Positions 1 through 5,814 of a stretch of DNA of 14,321 nt are shown piece by piece (position 1 is the stretch's first letter; each line of letters starts with the position of its first letter). The position numbers and the translations under genes are program-made. A model generated the notes under the pieces. It searched no databases. It was not told the DNA's origin and worked only from the letters and a program-made list of their open reading frames with translations. Source of the stretch: CAYLQD01 sp043819695 (GTDB taxonomy: Bacteria; Planctomycetota; PUPC01); NCBI GenBank assembly GCA_043819695.1, contig JBDREM010000168.1:1-14321 (forward strand). Direction: 5' to 3'.

Positions 1-261
1 ACAGACTATGTCAAGGACCGTGTGGCAATAGAAGTGCAGTTCGGGAAATACTCCTTTGTTGCCTACGACTTGTTCGTTAAGCACCTTGCGTTTTATGTCG
101 GGGACCGCATCGACGTCGGGATCGAGATATTGCCGATGAAGTCGCTCCAATCCCAAATGAGTTCCGGCGTCCCATACTACGAGGGAGAGTTCTATAACGT
201 CGTACGACAAGGTCGGGGCGTCCCGGCTGTGCCTCTCGTTCTCATCGGAATCGAGCCGTGA
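1..261 (+). CDS. BglII/BstYI-family type II restriction endonuclease, C-terminal part (5' truncated by window)
   Basis: The frame is open from base 1 (TDYVKDRVAIEVQF) to a TGA at 259-261, so the start lies upstream of the window and the internal GTG at 22 is not a real start. About 86 residues are visible. They contain D-x8-E-x-Q (D2, E11, Q13 of the visible part), which has the same spacing as the BglII catalytic residues Asp84, Glu93 and Gln95 that bind Mg2+. Next come the family-like IDVGIEILPMKSL strand, MSSGVPYYEGE and GRGVPAVPLVLIGI. By family knowledge the enzyme would cut double-stranded DNA at a short palindrome. No methyltransferase partner is visible; it could lie upstream. The conserved core looks intact and I see no sign of decay. 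Family call is from remembered motifs, not a search. Confidence 0.72.
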   Translation, partial: TDYVKDRVAIEVQFGKYSFVAYDLFVKHLAFYVGDRIDVGIEILPMKSLQSQMSSGVPYYEGEFYNVVRQGRGVPAVPLVLIGIEP

Positions 262-429
262 AGACGTCCGCCGCGAACTCGCTCGATGGCGGCGGCTCTT
301 TCAGGCATAGGCTCCCGATTCACACAGACGGGTCGCTTCCAGTGCGCGCCGCACGCCCCGACCGCCCACGAGACACCTGGAACCGGCGTGGTTGAGCAGT
401 ACCCCCGCGATCTCTTGCCTTCGTTTCTC

Positions 430-458
430 TTGACACGCCCGACTGTCGGAGCCACAAT
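430..458 (+). promoter_or_regulatory. Predicted sigma70-type promoter upstream of the winged-helix gene
   Basis: The -35 is TTGACA (430-435, consensus). A 17-nt spacer follows, then CACAAT (453-458, 4 of 6 to TATAAT). The expected start is near 465, inside the TGCCCCCAATATAGGAGCG site (458-476). The spacer holds a short palindrome, CCGACTGTCGG (440-450). This layout fits a repressible promoter, but no binding data are available. Confidence 0.5.
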
Positions 459-476
459 GCCCCCAATATAGGAGCG
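458..476. promoter_or_regulatory. Half-degenerate palindromic site at the predicted transcription start (site 1)
   Basis: TGCCCCCAATATAGGAGCG keeps the whole left arm of the palindrome seen intact at 965-989 and a decayed right arm, which here doubles as an AGGAG Shine-Dalgarno-like sequence (470-474). Its position directly after the predicted -10 box makes it a plausible operator. That role is inference. Confidence 0.4.
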
Positions 477-488
477 CGACGACCACAT

Positions 489-755
489 CTGGACGGGGTT
501 CTCTTCGGCAAGGTCCGGCGCGGAGTTCTCGGGATGCTATTCACGCATCCGGGGCGGTCGCTGCGCTACCGCGAAGTCGTCCGGGCGGTTAACGCCGGGC
601 ACGGAGCCATCGACCGCGAACTCCGCCGTTTGACGCCAGCGGGCATTCTGTCGAAGGGAACCGACCGTCGGCGGACCTACTACTCGGCCAATCCCGATTG
701 TCCGATCTACAGCGAACTGTGTCGCCTGTTCCGGCGGTTGGCCTCTCACCCATAA
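489..755 (+). CDS. Short winged-helix (ArsR/MNT-associated type) transcriptional regulator
   Basis: Read from codon 489 the protein begins LDGVLFGKVRRGVLGMLF and continues with HPGRSLRYREVV, GAIDRELRRLTPAGIL and RRTYYSANPDCPIYSEL. This is the winged-helix family often fused to, or paired with, a minimal nucleotidyltransferase: helix-turn-helix around residues 25-50, wing about 55-70. The only ATG in frame is at 534, which would cut off the conserved LFGKVRR helix. I therefore place the start at the CTG at 489, with AGGAG at 470-474 (14-nt spacing, long). If CTG is not used, the gene is 5' damaged. It ends about 10 residues after the wing with no nucleotidyltransferase domain, and none is recognisable downstream, so this may be a stand-alone regulator or a remnant. 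It probably binds the palindromic sites around it (inference). Confidence 0.55.
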   Translation: MDGVLFGKVRRGVLGMLFTHPGRSLRYREVVRAVNAGHGAIDRELRRLTPAGILSKGTDRRRTYYSANPDCPIYSELCRLFRRLASHP

Positions 756-780
756 CGATCACAGCGCCGATCTGCCGGGT

Positions 781-800
781 CGCGCCCAATGTCGGCGGCA
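781..800. repeat. Degenerate copy of the TGCCCCC palindrome (site 2)
   Basis: CGCGCCCAATGTCGGCGGCA matches the idealised palindrome TGCCCCCAATATTGGGGGCA at 15 of 20 positions. It is the weakest of the four sites and could be chance in GC-rich DNA. Confidence 0.25.
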
Positions 801-843
801 AGAGACAGGCCGTTGCCGCGCATTTCGCGGCGCGGTCGCCCCT

Positions 844-860
844 GCCCCCTATTTGGGGGC
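844..860. repeat. Palindromic site GCCCCC-TATTT-GGGGGC (site 3)
   Basis: Two perfect 6-bp arms (844-849 and 855-860) separated by five A/T bases. Same arm sequence and same A/T centre as the site at 965-989. Confidence 0.5.
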
Positions 861-964
861 GCGGCTGGCGGCTGGCAGACAATGCGCTCGGCATATTCCG
901 TTATCCTGGCTCGAATCTGTTCACCGTCTCGGAGTACGCCCCGATGTTGCACCGCGCCTGCTAT

Positions 965-989
965 CGCTGCCCCCAAATTGGGGGCAGCG
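965..989. repeat. Perfect 12-bp-arm palindrome (site 4)
   Basis: Left arm CGCTGCCCCCAA (965-976), one central A (977), right arm TTGGGGGCAGCG (978-989): all 12 pairs match. It is a strong hairpin or dimer-binding site. There is no T-run after it on either strand, so a rho-independent terminator is unlikely. The shared core with sites at 458, 781 and 844 suggests a protein-binding site or small dispersed palindrome. Confidence 0.6.
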
Positions 990-1162
990 GCACCGTTCGA
1001 CGAGGGCGCGCTGCGCAGCGCCGCGCACGTCAAGCGTACGTTGCATCGGTTCGTTCGCTTCGACCGCGACCTTTGTCGACTGTTCCAGCGGGCGGGGGCG
1101 GCCGGCACTCCGCAGAGCCCTTGGCCGGAAGGCGTGGCGAGAGGGCCTCTTCGAAAACACCC

Positions 1163-1957
1163 TTAACGGATTCGCCCGTCGAGGTTGAACACCTGGCCGG
1201 TGACGGTGCGCATTTGGGCGAGTTGGAGGATGAACTCGGCGGTGGCTGCCGGGTCGGACAAGACGCGCATCGCGTGTTGCGCTTTGGCCGCGTCCATCGC
1301 CCTGGGCGCCGCGCGGCCCATGTCCGTCGGCATGTAGCCCGGCGCGACCGTGTTGATGCGGACGCTTTTCGCGGCGAGCTCCGCCGCCGCGCCGGCCGTG
1401 AACCCGGCGAGCGCACCCTTCGCAGCGGAATAAGCAGACGCGCCAACACACCCCCACAGCCCGCAGAGCGACGTGATATTGACGACGGACGAGCCGGGCC
1501 GCATCACCTCGGCCGCGCGCCGCGCGAGATGCATCGGCCCAAGCAGGTCGGTCGCGATCACCTCGTCCCAGAGCCGTTCCGGCGTGTTCGTGATGCGCGC
1601 CTCGCTCGGGATCGCGGCGTTGTTGACGAGGCAATCGAGCCGGCTCCAGCGGCCGACAGCGCCGTTGATGAGAGCCGGGTGCGTCGTGAGGTCCGACACA
1701 TCCGCCTGAACCACAATCGCATCACCGCCGAGTGACCGGGCCTCGTCCGCCACCGCGTTCGCTTTGTCGGTCGAGCGGACGCAGTTGACGACGACGTTCC
1801 ATCCGCCGCGCGCGAACCGGAGCGCGATCTCGCGGCCGAGCCCGCGTGACGAGCCGGTGACCAAAGCGACCCGGCGCTCCGCTGAGGTGCTCTTGTTTGG
1901 TGCCTTGTAACACTTCAGCCGAGTGGGGTAACGCCTGACAGGCACGTCTCTGCTCAT
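1163..1957 (-). CDS. Short-chain dehydrogenase/reductase (FabG-like SDR)
   Basis: A 264-aa Rossmann-fold oxidoreductase that should use NAD(P)(H); substrate unknown. It shows TGSSRGLG at 34-41 (dinucleotide loop), VNNAA at 111-115, Ser163, and YSAAK with Tyr176 and Lys180. The helix-4 Asn of the usual N-S-Y-K tetrad appears to be Asp137 (VIATDLLG), a notable change. I chose the ATG at 1957 because GGAG sits 8 nt upstream; a GTG at 1984 has no such site. The first ~30 residues precede the usual SDR start (VALVTG). They are partly encoded by one arm of the inverted repeat at 1907-1925, so the N-terminus may have been added by that element. Stop TAA at 1165-1163. It lies 245 bp after bioB on the same strand; a role in biotin or fatty-acid chemistry is possible but unsupported. 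Confidence 0.85.
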   Translation of the reverse strand: MSRDVPVRRYPTRLKCYKAPNKSTSAERRVALVTGSSRGLGREIALRFARGGWNVVVNCVRSTDKANAVADEARSLGGDAIVVQADVSDLTTHPALINGAVGRWSRLDCLVNNAAIPSEARITNTPERLWDEVIATDLLGPMHLARRAAEVMRPGSSVVNITSLCGLWGCVGASAYSAAKGALAGFTAGAAAELAAKSVRINTVAPGYMPTDMGRAAPRAMDAAKAQHAMRVLSDPAATAEFILQLAQMRTVTGQVFNLDGRIR

Positions 1958-2222
1958 TTCACTCGCTCCGCTGGTGCCAGTCACTGTTTTTCGTCCGCTC
2001 CGCTACGGGGCCGCGCAAGCGGAAAACAGGGACTGCGGGGCTGTTGGAAAAGCTCGCCCGCTCACAGAGCGGGCCTACAAAGAGCCTCAGAACGCTGCGA
2101 CACGGTGGCTCCTGTAGGCCGACTTTGCAAGTCGGCGGCTTCCTGCACCTTTCTCAACAGTCCCACTGCCACCTGTTGGCTGTCCAGTTTTCCGCGTCTG
2201 CTTCACTTGGCTGAAGTGTTAC
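1907..2222. repeat. 316-bp nested inverted-repeat element between SDR and bioB
   Basis: The outer arms are 1907-1925 (GTAACACTTCAGCCGAGTG) and 2204-2222 (CACTTGGCTGAAGTGTTAC), which are complementary at 18 of 19 positions. Inside them GCGGAAAAC (2019-2027) pairs perfectly with GTTTTCCGC (2187-2195). Inside those lies a 120-bp cloverleaf-like core (separate entry). The left arm falls in the SDR N-terminal codons; the right arm contains the last codons and stop of bioB. No ORF within it looks real, so it resembles a small non-autonomous repeat (MITE- or REP-like). Family and mobility are unknown. Confidence 0.6.
2041..2160. repeat. 120-bp cloverleaf-like structured repeat core
   Basis: The outer stem is CTGTTGGAAAAG (2041-2052) with CTTTCTCAACAG (2149-2160), 11 of 12 paired. 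Arm 1 is CCCGCTC-ACA-GAGCGGG (2057-2073). The central arm is CCTACA (2074-2079) with TGTAGG (2113-2118), extended by GAGCC (2082-2086) with GGCTC (2107-2111). Arm 2 is CCGACTT-TGC-AAGTCGG (2119-2135). The arms stack in perfect order around one junction. The symmetry is far beyond chance. On RNA of either strand it would fold stably and could end or protect bioB transcripts. Confidence 0.65.
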
Positions 2223-3252
2223 GTTTGCTTCTTGGTTCTTGCGAGCGGTTCCTCGGCGTCAGTCCGAGGTCGGCCAGCATCCGGAGGTCGTCGCCGGGCG
2301 AGCGGCCCGCCGTCGTGAGGTAGTTGCCCAGCATCGTGCCCGATGCGCCGGCTCGGAACATCCACGATTGCAGGTCGCGAAGCACGATCTCCCGCCCGCC
2401 GCAGACCTTGATCTCCTTCGGGGGATGCACGAAGCGATAGACGGCGATGATGCGCAGCGCCTCGCGCGGCTCGAGCAGCGGCCGGCGTTCGAGCGGCGTG
2501 CCCGGGATCGGGTTCAGGAAGTTGATCGGGATCGCGTCGACGTCGAGGTCGCGGAGTTGGAGCGCCAGATCGACGCGGTCGTCCCACGTCTCGCCCAGGC
2601 CGAAGATGCCGCCGCAGCAGACCTCGAGCCCGGCGGCCTTCGCGTTCCCTACGGTACCGGCCCGGTCCGCGTGCGAGTGGGTCGAGCAGATCTCGGGGAA
2701 GAACCTCGCCGAGGTTTCGAGGTTATGGTTGATTCGCCGCACGCCGGCCGCGGCGAGCCGCTGCGCGTCGTCCGGGCTCAGCATGCCGATCGACACGCAC
2801 GCAGTCGCGTCGGTCGAGCCGTCGACCTCCTTCGCGGCCGCGCAGATCGCGTCGAAGTCGCCGCGGTCATTGCACGCGCTTCCGCCCGACGTGACCACGC
2901 CGAAGCTGTCGGCCCCGATCTCCACCGCGGCGCGGGCCGCATCGACGATCTCGCCCTGCGAAACCAGCGGATGAACGGCCACGTTTGTCGAATGATGCGC
3001 CGACTGAGAACAGAACTTGCAGTCTTCAGAACACGCGCCGCTGCGCGCGTTGATGATGGAGCAGAGATGGACGACGTTCCCGTGGAAGCGTTCGCGGATG
3101 CGGTTCGCGTGGCAGAGCAATTCTTCGAAGTCTGCCTCGCGCGCGAGCCAGAGCGCCTCGTCGCGCGTCACCTGCCCGCTTGCCAGTGCCCGTTCCGCGA
3201 TGTCGCTGACTTCCGGCAAGGTGTTCACCTCGGCGTCACGATGACGCGGCAA
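2203..3252 (-). CDS. bioB: Biotin synthase (radical SAM), possible type II variant
   Basis: Inserts sulfur into dethiobiotin in the last step of biotin synthesis. The 349-aa frame has the radical-SAM CxxxCxxC (Cys74, Cys78, Cys81 in ACSEDCKFC), NHNLETSARFFPEIC, GGIFGLGE, NFLNPIPGTPL and YLTTAG, all typical of BioB. Compared from memory with E. coli BioB, the auxiliary-cluster ligands differ. The Cys97 slot is Gly118 (SFGVVTSGG); Cys152 and Cys212 match Cys128 and Cys188. Arg260 is Lys282, with an extra Cys284, and further cysteines sit at 127, 137, 189 and 213. The start is uncertain: TTG at 3252 or GTG at 3228, neither with a strong ribosome binding site. It follows the URO-D-family gene by 31 bp and probably shares its promoter. 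The last codons lie in a repeat arm, so the basic C-terminal tail (RNRSQEPRSKRNTSAK) may be repeat-derived. No other bio genes are nearby. Confidence 0.92.
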   Translation of the reverse strand: MPRHRDAEVNTLPEVSDIAERALASGQVTRDEALWLAREADFEELLCHANRIRERFHGNVVHLCSIINARSGACSEDCKFCSQSAHHSTNVAVHPLVSQGEIVDAARAAVEIGADSFGVVTSGGSACNDRGDFDAICAAAKEVDGSTDATACVSIGMLSPDDAQRLAAAGVRRINHNLETSARFFPEICSTHSHADRAGTVGNAKAAGLEVCCGGIFGLGETWDDRVDLALQLRDLDVDAIPINFLNPIPGTPLERRPLLEPREALRIIAVYRFVHPPKEIKVCGGREIVLRDLQSWMFRAGASGTMLGNYLTTAGRSPGDDLRMLADLGLTPRNRSQEPRSKRNTSAK

Positions 3253-3283
3253 AGGCTCGAAATGCGGCCCATGCCCTTCCAGG

Positions 3284-4363
3284 TTATATCCAGGTCGAGA
3301 TCTTCTTGATGACCGCGTCGTAATGATCGCGGTCCTTTATGCCGCCGAGGCCGACGTAGAGCCCCTCGGGCCTCAGGTTCTCCATGAAGAAGTCGAGCTC
3401 GTCGAGGCCGAGGCCGAGCTGGAGCCCCTTGCCCGCGGCCTGGCACCTCTTGTAGACGTGCATCCAGTCGCTGCAGCGCCCGTTGCCGGCGCCGAAGACC
3501 CACTGGATCGCGTTGAGCTCGGGGATTTCGAGCAGGCTGTCGAGGTGCTGGAGCGCCTGCGGGCCGTCGAGGTGGTAGATGTTCGCTTCCATGTGGCGGC
3601 ACTCCTCGATGATGCCTGGGAGGAAGACGTCGTCGAACATCTCCTTCGAGACCATGCACGAGAAGTCGTTCGAGGGCACGTACCATTTCTTCGACGAGAC
3701 AAGGCCGGCCCAGCACGTGCTCGCCTGGCCGGCCGCGGAGAGCTTGTCGTGGAAGAAGTCGAACACCTCGAAGTAGGCGTCGGTCACGCGGCGGAGGAGC
3801 GCCTTGACCTCGCCGACGTGCTCGATCATGTCAATGTTGAGGTTGAGCGGGTCGCGGAACGCGGCGATGCAATCGCCGCCGGCGTGCCAGTCGGTCGTGC
3901 CGACGTAGAACTTGCCCTTGCCGGCCTCGAGGAGAGCGTCGGTAATCTCGACGAGCTTCCTGAAGTAGAAATTGTCCTTCGAGAACTGGAGCTTGTCGGC
4001 GTCGGCCCAGTCGATGAGGTTCGGGATCGACCAGCTTGTCCTCTCGCCATACTCCATCTCGGCGCCGAACATCGCGCTGAAGACTTCGGGCCCGAGGTTG
4101 GGCGAGAAACCGGGCAGCGCATCGCCGAGGTACTCCGTGTTCATCGCGCCGGCGAGGGCGCTCTCAACGATGTGCTCCGTGTCCATCCAGCGGTCGCGGA
4201 TGGTCGGCCATTCTTTCGCGGCCGGCCGGGCGTAGTCCGGGTTCTCCTTCCCGAGCCCGCAGCACACGACCGGGCGGTCGATTATCTCGCAGCTCCAGAA
4301 CGCGTCCTGCCGCGCGAGGCGCTGCTCCCAGTCGTCGATGCGGTCGATCGGCATCAGCTCCAT
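3284..4363 (-). CDS. Uroporphyrinogen decarboxylase (URO-D) superfamily protein
   Basis: A 359-aa protein with the C-terminal signature of URO-D-like proteins: ANIYHLDGPQALQHLDSLLE, then LNAIQWVFGAG, then LRPEGLYVGLGG. In bacteria with many such paralogues these are mostly not haem-pathway HemE. They include corrinoid-protein methyltransferases (MtaA/CmuA type) and uncharacterised members. The N-terminal part has many Trp/Cys/His (FWSCEIIDRPVVCCGLG). The ATG at 4363 is supported by AAAGGA 7-8 nt upstream. It has its own predicted promoter (4402-4429) and is followed 31 bp later by bioB. Substrate cannot be read from sequence. A second paralogue lies at the right edge of the window. Confidence 0.82.
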   Translation of the reverse strand: MELMPIDRIDDWEQRLARQDAFWSCEIIDRPVVCCGLGKENPDYARPAAKEWPTIRDRWMDTEHIVESALAGAMNTEYLGDALPGFSPNLGPEVFSAMFGAEMEYGERTSWSIPNLIDWADADKLQFSKDNFYFRKLVEITDALLEAGKGKFYVGTTDWHAGGDCIAAFRDPLNLNIDMIEHVGEVKALLRRVTDAYFEVFDFFHDKLSAAGQASTCWAGLVSSKKWYVPSNDFSCMVSKEMFDDVFLPGIIEECRHMEANIYHLDGPQALQHLDSLLEIPELNAIQWVFGAGNGRCSDWMHVYKRCQAAGKGLQLGLGLDELDFFMENLRPEGLYVGLGGIKDRDHYDAVIKKISTWI

Positions 4364-4401
4364 CGAGATTCCTTTCGAGGTGTTCAGTGTTCAGCGGGCA
4401 T

Positions 4402-4429
4402 ATGATAGCCGGCGGGGTGATGATGTCAA
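4402..4429 (-). promoter_or_regulatory. Predicted sigma70-type promoter for the URO-D/bioB pair
   Basis: On the minus strand TTGACA (4429-4424), a 16-nt spacer and TATCAT (4407-4402) precede the URO-D start by about 40 nt. The -35 box lies immediately after the tsaE stop codon (4432-4430), so this is an internal promoter in an otherwise co-directional gene series. Confidence 0.6.
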
Positions 4430-4891
4430 TCAGCGGGCGGCGGGCTCTGGCGGCGGGAGCAGCCGCTTTGAGCGCGGGCCGGCGGCGGAAAACGTGAGCC
4501 GGCGCGAATCCGCGCCGGTGATGGCGATGTCGATCCTGAGATGGTCGCCGGGAAGCGCCTCGGCCACGCGGTCGGCCCATTCGACGGCCGCGGCGCCGTC
4601 GCCGTCGAAGAACTCGTCGCAGCCGAGCGCGACCATGTCGTCGGCGCCGCGAAGGCGGTAGGCGTCGATGTGGTACAGGCGGACCCGGCCGGCGTACTCG
4701 TTGACGAGCTTGAACGTCGGGCTGGTGACGCGCCCGGTGGCGCCGGCGCCGAGCGCGAGGCCGCGGGTCAATTGCGTCTTGCCCGCGCCAAGCGGGCCGG
4801 TGAGCGCGAGCACGTCGCTCGGCTCGAGCCGCTCGCCAAGCTTCCGGCCGAGCTCGACCGTCTCTTCGGGCGAGTTCGTCTCGATGATCAC
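4430..4891 (-). CDS. tsaE: tRNA threonylcarbamoyladenosine biosynthesis ATPase TsaE
   Basis: P-loop ATPase needed for N6-threonylcarbamoyladenosine at position 37 of ANN-decoding tRNAs, working with the TsaD/TsaB complex in the cytoplasm. The Walker A motif GPLGAGKT is at 32-39, followed by the family-specific SPTFKLVNEY (57-66), LYHIDAYRL (72-80) and VEWADRV (103-109). I chose the GTG at 4891, whose GTGA overlaps the thiL stop by 4 nt and which has GGAAG just upstream. This gives 153 aa, the length of E. coli TsaE. A longer in-frame reading to 5020 is antisense-like arginine-rich sequence inside thiL and is rejected. Translational coupling to thiL is likely. tsaE beside thiL is a combination seen in other bacteria. 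Confidence 0.93.
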   Translation of the reverse strand: MIIETNSPEETVELGRKLGERLEPSDVLALTGPLGAGKTQLTRGLALGAGATGRVTSPTFKLVNEYAGRVRLYHIDAYRLRGADDMVALGCDEFFDGDGAAAVEWADRVAEALPGDHLRIDIAITGADSRRLTFSAAGPRSKRLLPPPEPAAR

Positions 4892-5814
4892 GTCTTCCGG
4901 CGCCACTTGTGTTCGTATCCGCGCGGTGCAAGGGGGGCCCGTGAGCCGTCGGCGCGCTCGATGACGACGTCCTTTCCGGTGATCTCGCCGATCTCCGTTA
5001 CGGGCACGTCGAACGGCCACGAGCCGCGCAGCCGCTCAGCGTTCTCGGCCCCGACGGTAAAGAGCAGCTCGAAGTCTTCGCCGTCGTCGAGTGCGTGCTC
5101 GATCGCCGGGCGCCCGTCCTGTCTCGCGAGCTCGTGCGCGGCATCGGAGACCGGGATGGCCGTTTGGCGGACGACGGCGCCGACTCCGCTCTCTCCGGCG
5201 ATATGGCCGAGGTCGGTCGACAACCCGTCGCTCACGTCGATCATTGCGCTCACGCCGATCTCGCGGTTCAAGAACAACGCCTCGCGGACCCGCGGCTCCG
5301 CGTCGAGGTGCTTTCCGAGCAGCGATCCGCCAAGGGCGCCGGTCACGAAGAGCCTGTCGCCCGGTTGCGCGCCGGACCGGAGCGCCGGCTCATACCCGCC
5401 CGTTTGTCCGAGCACGGTGACAGACACGCAAAGGGGCGCGTCCCACGACGTGACGTCCCCGCCGGCGATGGGTGCACCGTACTTCTCGGCCGCGGCGATC
5501 ATCGCCTCGCCGAGCTCGCGGACGAACACCTCGCCGCGCGACCGGCTCATGCCGAGCGTGACGAAGCTCGCGGCCGGCTCGCACCCCATCGCGGCGATGT
5601 CGCTCACGCTCGCCGCGATGACCTTGTGCCCGATCCGCGCCGGCGCATCTTCGGGCTCGAAATGCGTGCCCTCGAGGAAAGCGTCGACCGTGACGACGAC
5701 GCGCCCGTCATCGTCCCCGGCCAGCACGGCGGCATCATCGCCCGGGCCGACCTGGACGTTGTCGACGGGGTTGATCCGGCGGCGGAGCCAGTCGATCAGC
5801 GCTCTCTCACTCAT
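4888..5814 (-). CDS. thiL: Thiamine-monophosphate kinase
   Basis: Phosphorylates thiamine monophosphate to thiamine pyrophosphate with ATP, the last step of thiamine cofactor synthesis. The 308-aa protein carries the ThiL signatures: GPGDDAAV (23-30), VTVDAFLEGTHF, SVSDIAAMG, IAGGDVTS, GDRLFVTGALGGS, MIDVSDGLSTDLGHI and GEDFELLF. These are the Asp-rich metal and nucleotide sites of the PurM/ThiL fold. Length is normal. The ATG at 5814 lies 8 nt inside the upstream lipoprotein gene, and the stop overlaps the tsaE start, so all three are probably translated from one message. Confidence 0.95.
   Translation of the reverse strand: MSERALIDWLRRRINPVDNVQVGPGDDAAVLAGDDDGRVVVTVDAFLEGTHFEPEDAPARIGHKVIAASVSDIAAMGCEPAASFVTLGMSRSRGEVFVRELGEAMIAAAEKYGAPIAGGDVTSWDAPLCVSVTVLGQTGGYEPALRSGAQPGDRLFVTGALGGSLLGKHLDAEPRVREALFLNREIGVSAMIDVSDGLSTDLGHIAGESGVGAVVRQTAIPVSDAAHELARQDGRPAIEHALDDGEDFELLFTVGAENAERLRGSWPFDVPVTEIGEITGKDVVIERADGSRAPLAPRGYEHKWRRKT

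Larger units (their letters stand above)
756..1162. other. 407-bp stretch with no convincing gene; palindromic sites
   Basis: Several frames are open on both strands, but none gives recognisable domains, a good ribosome binding site or sensible composition. What stands out is three more copies of a G/C-armed palindrome (781-800, 844-860, 965-989). A short stretch at 1068-1100 reads DRDLCRLFQRAG in one frame, echoing ELCRLFRRLA at the end of the upstream winged-helix gene. It could be remnant sequence of a decayed second copy, but the similarity is too short to call. Confidence 0.5.

Noticed and set aside
965..989. Perfect palindrome as a rho-independent terminator
   Set aside because: No T-run on either side and a one-base centre; better explained as a binding site or small repeat.
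1020..1075. Minus-strand text reading EANEPMQRT, resembling short peptides seen scattered in planctomycete annotations
   Set aside because: Might reflect a dispersed DNA repeat, but the match is nine residues from memory and cannot be tested here.
698..1735. 345-aa plus-strand reading frame
   Set aside because: Mostly antisense to the SDR gene, Arg/His-rich with no domain; GC-driven open frame.
2239..3309. 356-aa plus-strand frame opposite bioB
   Set aside because: Exact antisense of a well-supported BioB; composition typical of a shadow frame.
3323..4405. 360-aa plus-strand frame opposite the URO-D-family gene
   Set aside because: Antisense; low-complexity Val/Glu/Ala/Leu-rich and without motifs.
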